Source: Lingula anatina (lineage: Eukaryota; Brachiopoda; Lingulata; Lingulida; Lingulidae). Taken from it: DNA of 64,000 bases. How positions within the stretch are numbered: position 1 is the stretch's first letter; every line of letters begins with the position of its first letter. Below are positions 50,001 through 59,674 of the stretch, piece by piece. The DNA is taken from NCBI RefSeq assembly GCF_001039355.2, contig NW_019773847.1, positions 1,449,679-1,513,678 of the forward strand. The letters run 5' to 3'. Below the pieces are notes generated by a model. That model searched no databases, was not told where the DNA came from, and worked only from the letters and a program-made list of their open reading frames with translations. The translations under genes and the position numbers were made by a program.

Positions 50001-52821
50001 ATTGGTCTCTTGATACTCGTATTTTCTAATAAACATTTTGTGCAATGACTCAAGCTGCCACTTAAAAGATAATGATGCATTTCATGAACTTTGATGGCAG
50101 TAAATGCATTTAATAGAAAAAAACTTTATAAATGAAGAATTATACAGGTTTGTGTAAAGGACGCTTAATTGTTTATGGTTTTTACCAAGTTACTTGATTT
50201 TATTGTGCAACTATTTGCAACTGATATTATAAAAATTATGAGTATTTTTGATATTTTTGTACCTTTAAAATTTTTGAGACTTAACATAATAAAACAAAGC
50301 TAGTTAGCAGGCCTGTTTTGAACAATGTATTAGCCTCAACCTGGGCAACTATATTGTTTGTTAGTAATTTTCTTGTTTTGTTTAAAGTATGACAGGCGAG
50401 TTAAAAGATCATTAGTGCTTAAGAATTTGAAAACCAGTTTAATGGATATGACCAAGTAAAAAAAATCAGATGTGTACATTTTGACATTTCCATGCTTATT
50501 TAAGTGGTTCAGTTGTGCATATTTTCTTGTGTTGAGATGAAGTAGTATCATATCCCAGGTTGATTGCTAAAGCGCCTTTGATATTCCCTTTAACTTGACA
50601 GTTGTATTGCAGATGAACAGAAGGGGTATTGCTACAGGCATCCCTTTAGGTATGCAGTGATGGTACAGACAGTATCTTTCTTATACTAATGTGTTTGTAT
50701 GTATACATGTAAAGCTCCAGCAAAGCAGCTAGCCTCCTCAACTGCTTTGGCATCTATAACATCGCTTGGTAAGTGCTAAACACAACTTAATATTCAGTCT
50801 CTAAAATATAATGTTGACATTTGGCATTTTCAGGTAAAATGTTTTTTTTTTTTTTCACTTCATTACTGTAAAGCTCAATGCATTTATGAATGAATGGCAA
50901 ATTCATTTATTTTGATTGCTTGGAAGTATATCATCATGGTGAAATTTTTGTCATTAGTGTTTTTACTTAAACTTCAAAATTGTAGCTTTTTATATTAAGC
51001 TGTCTGCAGCACCTGTTGTTGGCATGCTGTTATCGCCCAGTAAAATAATAGGGGGTGGGGAATGATTTTGGGTGAGAAGTTAACAGTTATTATTTTTTTT
51101 AACCAGGAGGTGCTGTTGAATGCTGATATTGTTATGCTTGTATCATGTCTTAATGATTTGAATATTGAAACATTTAATTTCTAAGGCATAAGTATACGGG
51201 CAAAAAAAAATCTTAATAAAAACAGTGCCTGCTTTTCTTGGTACTTTGAGTCACTCCAATTTTTATGTGTGTACTTAAATTACACAAACACTGTTGTAGG
51301 GCTAGGCTATGGGTCTGGTAGTGAGGATGAGGCAGATGAGAGCACTAGGGAAGAAGATAATGATGAGGAAGAAGACTCTGATGATGAGCTTCAAGAGACA
51401 ATTCGACGCAGGTTGATAGAAGAAGAAGAGCGGCAGCTGAAAATGGAACAAGCAGAGGCAGCTAGGTTGGAAGAGGAAAGGCAACTGAAGTTAGGTATGT
51501 ACATGTCATGTACAGGAATAGAAAAAATGAGCCAGATTTCAGTTTTGGAATTCTGCATTGAATTCTGTGATCTTTTAAGTTATTTATTTGGAAGAAAAAA
51601 GGCGATTCCAAGCTGAAAAAAGGTAGACATATTCTTCTCATTAGATCATTTAAAGGCCAGTAAATATTTTTATCATGTGAATCTGAATATTAATCTGACC
51701 ATTTGCAAAAGCATCTTCATTTTTGGAATTTTGAGGAAAAAAATTTAACAGACATTGATGACTTGTATATTCTTAATGCCTTTTTAGCCAAAGGAGATAG
51801 TACAGAGCATGGAAATGTTCCTCCACCAGAAGTTCTGGCTCCTGCACTGCGTCCATTTGAAAACAGATACAGTAACATCCCAGGTCTTGATGTCAAGGAT
51901 GAGGAGAAAACCACTGAAGAGCAGAAAGACAGGAGTAAATCCCATAATAGGCATTTTTCTAGGGAAAAAGTTGATGGCTCTCAAATAAAAAGTTCTAGGC
52001 TAAAAGACGAAGTAATGGAGAAGAAAAGGAAACACTCAGAAAGTTCGTCTTCATCTGATAGTTCGTCTGATAGCTCTGATAGCAGTGGGGAAAGTTCTGA
52101 TTCTAGTAGTAGTAGTAGTAGATCGAGTACACAACAGAAACTTAAGGATAGGAAAAGGTCTCGTCAGAGTCACCAGTCAAGAAGTGAAAGTAGGGATAGA
52201 AGAGGTAGCAGGGAAAGGAATATAGATGGGGATGAACATAAGGTTAGAGACAAAGGCAAAAGAAGGGATGGTGGAAAAGACAAGGACAGGGACAGACATA
52301 AAGAAGACATAGACAAAAAATATCGAGACAGGGACAGAGAGAAAGAAAGAGATAGGGACAGAAAAAAGTATCCTGAAAGAGAAAGGGATAGGTATAAATC
52401 TGACAGAAAAGGTAGTAGGGAAAGACACAAGAGCAAAGAAAGGGAAAGGAGTAGAAGTAGGGATAGAAGGCCTAGGGACAGAGACAGAAGTGGAAGTAGG
52501 GAGAAAAAGAGACGTAGGGATTCAAGTAGAGACAGACGGCATTCATATGACAGAGACAAACACCATAAGGAGAAATATTACAACAGAGACAGTAGTTCAA
52601 AAGACAAAAAGCCAAGAAGGCATACAAAATCAGTGTCAGACTCCAATGAGAGTCCAGGCTATGATGATTCCCCTCAGAGACACAAAAAGAAAAAGAAAAA
52701 TAAACACAGTGAAGGCAAGGAAAGAAGTAGTAAGAAATCACGCAAGGATAAGCAGCAGTCGAGGTCTGAAAGTGATGAGGAGTCAACAGATGGTAAGAGA
52801 TCAAGTCGGAAAAGCAAGTGA
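47097..52821 (+). CDS. PNISR: PNISR, SR-rich nuclear splicing-associated protein
   Basis: Eleven exons: 47097-47175, 47342-47509, 47993-48111, 48242-48319, 48587-48737, 48956-49170, 49426-49593, 49851-49962, 50715-50768, 51300-51494 and 51788-52821. They give 790 codons, near the 805 or so of human PNISR, and every junction is in phase. Diagnostic blocks: an N-terminal Gln/Trp-rich start leading into DWAALAKQWI, the DAAKRRTLPAWIREGLEKVE block opening exon 6 and followed by a Lys/Glu coiled coil, the acidic DDSDEDEEE exon, RRMLTEILLEVTGEE in exon 8, and APAKQLASSTALASITSL in exon 9. The last exon carries a long Ser-rich then Arg/Asp/Ser/Lys (RS-like) domain. PNISR binds pinin and localises to nuclear speckles with splicing factors. 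It lies head to head with COQ3 across about 1.1 kb of leader and promoter. The 3' end may use AATAAA at 53965. Confidence 0.93.
47624..47791. mobile_element. 168-bp MITE in PNISR intron 2
   Basis: The left end CAGGGGCGGATCCAG and right end ATCCGCCCCTG are inverse complements at the tips. An inner inverted region pairs GACCGTCTTCC words. There is no coding capacity. Same family as 41487-41749. AAATT flanks both ends, but an 8-bp target duplication is not exact. Confidence 0.65.
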
Positions 52822-54336
52822 ACTGCTTGATAGGTGGGACAGACTTTGGTAAGCTTAAAGAATATTTTAATACAAATGATTTAAATGATGCATCATAGAA
52901 GATGGCATAGATAGCTAGCATTTGCTGAAATTGTTTCATTACTATCTGTAGAACTTTGTCACTTGAAAGAATTTGAAGGAAAGGCTTGAACTTAAGAACA
53001 GTGTGTTGATTTTTTTTTCATAGAATGAAAGATGGAACATGACTAGAGTATGCTCTGCTACACTGAAAAGTTGATTGGTGCCCTTATTTAATGAGTGCTT
53101 ATATTTTTTAGGGTGGAGATCAGCGGGGACACATGCTTCAAGTGGATATAGAGCTTATATGGTCTGTGAAAATGTGCTGTGCAAATCTTTAAGATCAATT
53201 TCTTTGAAATTTTGTAACTTTTAATTATACATGTATTATTAAATTTTATTAAGCAGTTGTCCTGTTGCCTTTTTGTGTCATTGGTAATTACACAGGACGA
53301 GGGAAGGGTGAAACTTGAAAATGTCATGGTTAAAACTGGAGGTTTGATTTCAAAATAATGCAAGTTGAGATTGATCAGCACCATATTACTGAAATTGGCC
53401 ATGCCTCAAGTATCTGAAATGAATGTATTAGCAGTAAAATGAACATAAATCCTTTATTATTGTAGTTTTGAAAGCCACTGAATTAAAAGCAGAGTCAAGT
53501 AAAAGAAAATGTTTGAATTGATTATTTGTTCTAATGTCCACTATGTATAAATTTATGTGATGCATTGAATCAGATAGGGAACATCACATGTAACATTTGA
53601 AATATGAACTATGCATTTAGTTTATAAAGCTGTAACATGTTTTGTATGCTTTTACTTTACACCATAAGATAAATTTTAACCTTGATTCATAAATAATTTG
53701 CAAATTAAAATTGACAATAACTCTGCCTACATCACTGAATTTGTTTGGGTAAAAGTATGCAAAATTCATCAGAGGTCCTGTCCTAAACTGTTTTTATTAG
53801 TAAAACAAATTGTATGCTAACTTTCTTAGCACTTTCCACCATGGAAAGTAAGAGACCCTCCCACTAGTCACTGACAGTGAAATCTAGACAAACCTGCATG
53901 TTATGTATTTATTGTATAAAATTTAATGTAAATGCCTTGAGTGATCTGAAACCACACACCCCTCAATAAATGAAAGTAGGAAATGATCATAACAAACAAA
54001 ATTTGTTAAACGGTGTAGAAGGATTAATTGCAGAAAATGCCACAAACAGAAAATTTAAAACTGAATAAGATGGATGGCAAAAGACATTTAAAATTGGTGA
54101 ATATTTGGGCAGTTGTTACTGCAGCAATGGCTGGTGTTAACAAAATTGAAGTAAATGTATGGAACTATTAACAGAGTACTGATCAACCATCAATACACAT
54201 AAATATATAAATGCATCAGCACTAATGCAATGTTTAGCTCCTATCAACTGAAACAATGCTGGCTGTATCTTATGGGATTAAGCCACGAGAAAACTTGCAA
54301 TGAAATAATATAACTACCTAGTCTACATAAAGAAAA

Positions 54337-54681
54337 TTAAAGGGCTAATAACTCTTCGTTTTGGCCAAAAAATGAATTTTCCTTGAGTAAAAAACAATTT
54401 TCCCATACTTACCAATGGTTTATGAATCCATTTTTACGTTCAAAGTTAGTCCCTGTTTTTTTTCTAAAAAGTTTGGTTTTTTGTTAAAATCTCTTAAGAG
54501 ATTATAACAGAGCACAGCCATCGATGGAGGTCATGTGATCTGAAGAGAAGCTCAGATATCAGAATAATTGCTATAACTGCCGTTTTTGTGGTAAAACAGA
54601 ATATATTATATTTCTACGAGTTGTTCACAATGTTTTTATTGTGAAATATAGATATCATACGAAGAGTTATTATCCCTTTAA
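54337..54681. mobile_element. MITE flanked by TTAA (piggyBac-type target)
   Basis: The left end TTAAAGGGCTAATAACTC pairs with the right end GAGTTATTATCCCTTTAA, and the pairing continues through CTTCG. Both ends abut TTAA, the target of piggyBac-type transposases. The element is about 345 bp with no coding frame, and contains the palindrome ATCTCTTAAGAGAT. Confidence 0.75.
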
Positions 54682-55317
54682 ACAAGCCTTTCAGAAAAAT
54701 ATGTATGGTGTACTACTGCACACTAGATGACTGTATCGCTGTTGGGAAGCAGTGCACATTGCTTCGAAGAAGCAAAAACAAAAAAAAAGGAGGGGGATGA
54801 GTTCGAACCAATATAAAGTCCTACAATTTTGAAATAAAGTAGTCCTACAATTACCACATAGTTTTAACGTGTTTCAGCCTACGTACATGGCCCAATGTAC
54901 TGAATAAAAGCTTATATACTTGTTTGAGAGGCATTGCATTAAGTTAGAAGAAACATTGGCTAAAATATTTGAAATTAAGCAATCATACGGATTTGTAAAA
55001 TTCGACCTGTCTTTTCACCTTTTTGCACTTGGAACAAAAAAAAAAAAAAAAAAAAAAAGGCAGTTGTGGCATTGGCATAAAACCAATTCCAGTTACCTTA
55101 AATAGTCAGTTTTCTATTTATCACACAGCCCCTTTATGGTAATTTAATTATATTTGTTAAGCGATTCACCAATTTTTTTATTTATTTTTATGTATGGTAG
55201 AAAAGTTATGTATTCTTAGGTCGTTTCTATGGTGTTTAGATTCATTATTCGATCAAGCGGTGACAGCTGAGAGTGCGGGTACCGTGAACAGACACAGATA
55301 ATCATGTATATAGAGAC

Positions 55318-55741
55318 ATTAATAAAATGTGTGAAAATCATTTTGTTCAGGTGACAAAGAGCCATTAAAACGTTTTAAAATTAGATTTTCAGGTTATGAA
55401 AGCTAATTCTGCATTCCAAATAACGAAGTAACGTACGGATTGTAGGACCTGTGTTCAAAATTGGAGCATGGAGCAGATAAAATGCGAGCTTGCTGTTTAA
55501 AAAATGATGATGTATAATGAAAACTCTAATGCTATAATTATAAAATCCCATTAAAATGTGTAAAAACCATTTTGTGTGGGTGACAAGGAGCCTTTTTTTT
55601 AGATTATGAAAGCTAATTCTGCATTCCAAAATAACGAGGCAATTTATGCACTAAACCGCCTTCGGATCACCTGTGTAACGCAGGCTTCCTGTATTAAAAA
55701 TGAAGATATATAATGAAAACTAATGTTATAATTATAAAATT
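55318..55741. repeat. diverged tandem duplication, two units of about 230 and 190 bp
   Basis: Unit 1 (55318-55549) and unit 2 (55550-55741) share AAAATGTGTG/AAAA...CATTTTGT, TTATGAAAGCTAATTCTGCA and TATAATGAAAACT...TATAATTATAAAAT blocks in the same order, with indels between. They lie about 400-800 bp upstream of cGLR copy 1. Confidence 0.75.
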
Positions 55742-55843
55742 CCATTAAACGATATTTTGTAGAAATTCATGGCCTCCAACTACAGCTGTAAATACTATAA
55801 GATATAGACATCATACATGTGACTGAAGGGGGCCGTAGCAATA

Positions 55844-55874
55844 GTCCGAAGGTTCAGTATAGAACCCTTCGGAC
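55844..55874. repeat. bulged hairpin upstream of cGLR copy 1
   Basis: GTCCGAAGGTTC pairs with GAACCCTTCGGAC, a 12-bp stem with one bulged base and a loop of about six. It lies about 250 bases before the cGLR start codon. Its role is unknown. Confidence 0.55.
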
Positions 55875-56126
55875 CAATGAACCCTTGATTAAAAAACCGA
55901 TGAAAATGTAACGACCTAATTAGGACCAATCAACCATTTGGACTATCGAGACGCCCCCATGAAAAACGCATGCGCAGACGTTCTGTATTCCGCAAACAAG
56001 CTCAGTTGGGTTTTTCCGAACCCCAAAATAGGAGTATAACACGTCAATCCTGTCTGGCCTAGCTTACGTGGCAATCAGAGAAGATAAACGTTTTTCGGTG
56101 AAGCGAGTGAGTCGGATACATTGAAC

Positions 56127-58407
56127 ATGTCTCTTAAGAATGAAGTCCTGGAGACGTATTTCCGCAACCATGTCCAAATGAAATGCGATGAAACAAAAAG
56201 ATCGGTGGAAATTGTTATGCCAGTCATTGATAAAATTTTGAGGGAAATCAAGAAAAAGGACTCCCGTTTCACTGTGCAGCCTGTCTATGCTGGAAGTCAT
56301 TGGCAAAATCTTAAGGTTGAAAGAGCTGATGAGTTTGATGTTAGCGTCATCCTGTCCCTGCCAGAAACGTCTTCACGATGCAGTGACCCTCGGCGATGCT
56401 TTGGATTCGATCGCGATGTCGATGACCCGCTGAAAAGCATCCCGTACGATTTGCAAATAATCAGGAGACCCAGAAGCCTTCCAAGTCCACCACCAGGATA
56501 TTGTTGTTGGAAGCTGCAAGAGAATGAAAGCCCGCCCGTGCCAAGTTGGAGTAACTTGACAAACATGACCTTTGACGGTTACCTCGTCCCATTTTTGGTC
56601 AAAAAGCAATTTCATGGGCTTCTAAACGAAGCGATTCGTGATTTGAATTTGCAAAGTGAGTCAAAGTCTCTCTCTCTCTCTCTCTCATCTTGAAGAAGAG
56701 AGAGAGGCGAAATTTTATTTCCCAATTCTATTATTTCAAATTATAATATTTTTTGGTTTCATTTTGATATAAGAGGGAATAGCTATCCTAATCAATCTTT
56801 AATTTTTTTTTTAAATTGTTCTAGAGACCGTGAGCATGAGAGGACGAGTAAATGGACCGGCGCTTACAATCCGTATTGCACAGCAGGGCCATTTCTGTAT
56901 TGACGTAGATTTCTCGGTGATAACCGAAGCGTTTCTACCTTTCCCATCAGAAATACAGTGGCCCCATCGCAATGCAAAGTGGCCCTCCCTAGAAAAGGTA
57001 GTAGACATCCGCGGGACTGGAGTGCAGACAGTTGCAAAGAAAAACTTCGATTGGATAATTTCCTTCGTGAAAGCAGAAAAGAAACTGATAGAAAACATCG
57101 ACAGTGACGGTGGATGTCGTAAGAAGTCCCACCGCATCATGAAGAAACTTAATGAAGATGTGTGGTGTGATACGACCAGCCGTGTTATCACATCCTACTG
57201 TCTGAAGGTATAATTTGAAGTTCTAAACAGATTGTGAAATAAGTGTCATTTACGGTGATCTCGCCAATAGAAAAAAGGCAATGACGGTGGATAATTACCC
57301 TCTACCAGGGCGACTGATAGTTTTTTACAGATATTCACAGATATGTCTCTAGCTAGATAGATGGTCATTTTGGGCTGAAGTCACCCTGTTGAGGAATCCC
57401 ATGTGGAAACAATTATCTCTGCACGCGCGCCAAAAATCTGTAGGCCTACCTGTACTTGCTCTGCATGAGCTGAGCTTCACAATGATGTGATAACTGCTCG
57501 TTACGCAACCAGTCTAAGGCTTTGTTATCTGTCACAGAAGAGCAAGTGATTGAAGTCAGAGCAATTAACTGTCTTGATTGCTGTCACGCAGACTAAGACC
57601 CCATTTCCAGAGATTAGATCGATCTACTTTAGATCGACCTAACTCCCTGGGGGTTCACGCTAAATAGCTGTCAGCCGGGCGGACACGAAAGTTAATTACC
57701 CCCTTACAGCTTGTAGTAGGCGGGACGGACATTTAAGTTGGATTATCTGAAAGTAATCTAGTGAGACTCCCCGCGGGGATAGATCGATCTAAAATCTATG
57801 GGAATAGAGCCACAGACTGGACCTGCTAAGTGGCAGTGCCTGAGCAGTTATGCAAACAATTACCAGCCATGTAATCAGCCTTGAGATTCCTCAACAGGGT
57901 GACTTCAGCTCAAAGTGACCATCTATCTAGCTAGAGACATATTTGTGAATATCTGTAAAAATCTATCAGTCGCCCTGGGTAGTGGATAATAAACACTGCA
58001 CCCCTCACAGATGCAAACCCACTAACTTTCAAATTTTTATAAAGCATTACATTGGGAGTAATCACGTGCTACATTTATTTATGACGAAACATATATGTTC
58101 AATGAGTTGTGATGTTTTTTTTTTTTAAATTTTATTTCAGAATATCTTATTCTGGGAGTGTGAAGACAGCCCTTCCAGTGAAGACTGGTCAGTTGACAAA
58201 CTGTGTGTCCGCGTCACTAGCATGATAGAACGTGTGAAAAATGCAGCACAAGTTCGCCGTCTACCTATGTACTTTAACCCTGCAGTCAACCTTCTTCAGG
58301 ACAAAGACTTCAGAGAACTGGACATAACAGTCAAGAAGATCAACGATTTTATGAAGTGTCCAGACAAGTTTTTTATAAAAAGAGGGGTGCTTCCTATTTC
58401 AAAATAA
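56127..58407 (+). CDS. cGAS-like receptor (Mab-21 nucleotidyltransferase), copy 1, intact
   Basis: Exons 56127-56655, 56825-57207 and 58141-58407 splice in frame (phases 1 and 0) to 392 codons. The start ATG at 56127 is the first in frame. The N-terminal nucleotidyltransferase core shows the nucleotide-holding GS (56-57, in YAGSHWQ) and the metal-binding E-F-D (69-71, in ADEFDVSV). The third acid is Asp205 in the strand C-I-D-V-D-F that opens the exon 2 domain. A C-terminal Mab-21 helical half follows, with W-P, C-R-K-K-S-H, ITSYCLK and the family-typical RRLPMYFNPAVNLL. The vertebrate cGAS zinc thumb (H-C-C-C) is absent, as in other animal cGLRs. Such enzymes sense nucleic acid or other foreign ligands in the cytosol and make cyclic dinucleotides that activate STING. 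The ligand and product here cannot be predicted. A MITE fills most of intron 2. Confidence 0.88.
57298..57985. mobile_element. TIR element inside intron 2 of cGLR copy 1
   Basis: Terminal inverted repeats of about 110 bp (left to about 57400, right from about 57880) match closely, including CTAGCTAGATAGATGGTCA and TCACCCTGTTGAGGAATC. The tip CCCTCTACCAGGG equals that of the 128-bp element at 26584-26711. The interior contains a second inverted pair around AGATCGATCTA (about 57615-57790). There is no transposase. Intron 2 is 933 bases here and 239 in copy 2, and the roughly 688-base element explains the difference. Confidence 0.8.
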
Positions 58408-59674
58408 TATCATTCTTAGCTTGTAAAGCACGGACGAAGGCGACGAGGTTTCTAAGACTTCTAGATTATTCTTTGAAACGTGTGCCAATGTTTAAAAAAA
58501 TGAAAACTCGAAATGATAATCATAACGATAAATGAATAAATATTAAAATAATAATTTCAAAAAGAATTGCTGCCAGAAAAATTCAAGCAGGATAGTTTTT
58601 GTACGAAAGTACATGGTGGTGAAGGCGACACCAAATGCTGGTGATAGTATAATGGTTTCGAACTAGAGCTGCATTTGTCTTAAATATCATTCTTGTAAGT
58701 TTTATGAAATTAAGACAGTTTTCTTATAAAGGGTTAACAAGGAAGGTACACGGCGACGCCAGATGCAGGTTATGTTAAAAGTCTGCTTAAAGAAAATAAT
58801 AAATACCAACACTTCATTGTAAAGGAGCATTACGTGATTCATATTGATAAGCTACTAAGTGCGCTCATCTAGTATGATAATCCGTTATCCAAGCATACCG
58901 CGCCGGGATTGATGCCCTCTTTTGCTAATTCAAAGTTAAACAAATATTTAACAACACTCTGCTGCTTTATATGTGATACAGATATACACCACTTAATTAG
59001 TACAGCATATTTCTATAGAAATATTATCCACAATTAAAGCGATGCCAATAAAACCGATTTTAAACGAGTCCATAAATAAAACTGACTCTGTTTAAAATAA
59101 TTTCATCAAATGTCAATTCAAAGTAATTGTCAGGCACATCACGAATTAATCTATAGGGCTTAAATCGCAATTGTCTACTAAAAATAGAATAAAAGTAAAA
59201 ATAAACTGAAATGTCCTTTCTCCCCAGTTTTCGTCGAATTTAGAGACTTACATGTACATATACTTATATTACGGACCATTAGTTTTTGAGGGCGATCACT
59301 TGAAAATAACCCCGTACATGTATATGGTGTATTATCACAATTTGAAGCCAAATCAAATATTAGTTTTCAGGGAAATAAAAAATCATTTTTAAACTTTTCA
59401 AGCTTGGCGTCCTGTGCATGAAAACGAGGCTACTACGCGGAATGTTCCGTTGCTTATATTGGCATGGGGAATGCCCATCGTCATGTGAAAAAATAAAACT
59501 CGGAAAGCAAAAGTATAAATTTTTCCACTTGCTATTGATAGGTTCTATTCTTAAGACTGGCGACAGACTGAGTTGTATTCTTATGTTAGAGAAGATAACC
59601 TCGGTGTATATATACATGCGATAGCGTACGTACTAGCTAGAAATTGGACACGTAGGCTACATGACACAGAAAGG
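58408..59674. other. spacer between the two cGLR genes
   Basis: The segment 58529-58874 recurs at 63657-64000. No gene is seen. The region includes the 3' untranslated sequence of copy 1 (AATAAA-type words near 58535) and the upstream flank of copy 2. Confidence 0.55.
58529..58874. repeat. duplicated 3' flank of cGLR copy 1 (unit A)
   Basis: About 345 bases nearly identical, in the same orientation, to 63657-64000. The shared blocks include AAGAATT(G/A)CTGCCAGAAAAA, GGTGGTGAAGGCGAC and AAGGTACACGGCGACGCC. It may be a segmental duplication or a dispersed repeat. Confidence 0.85.

Larger units (their letters stand above)
52822..56126. other. PNISR 3' region and intergenic stretch before the cGLR pair
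   Basis: PNISR 3' untranslated sequence with several AATAAA candidates (53965 is well placed), a TTAA-flanked MITE at 54337-54681, an A run at 55028-55059, a diverged tandem repeat at 55318-55741 and a bulged hairpin at 55844-55874. No further gene is recognised. Confidence 0.5.

Noticed and set aside
51302..52939. long Ser/Leu-rich minus-strand frames opposite PNISR
   Set aside because: They are shadows of the acidic and Arg/Ser-rich PNISR exons. The plus-strand frame matches a known family.
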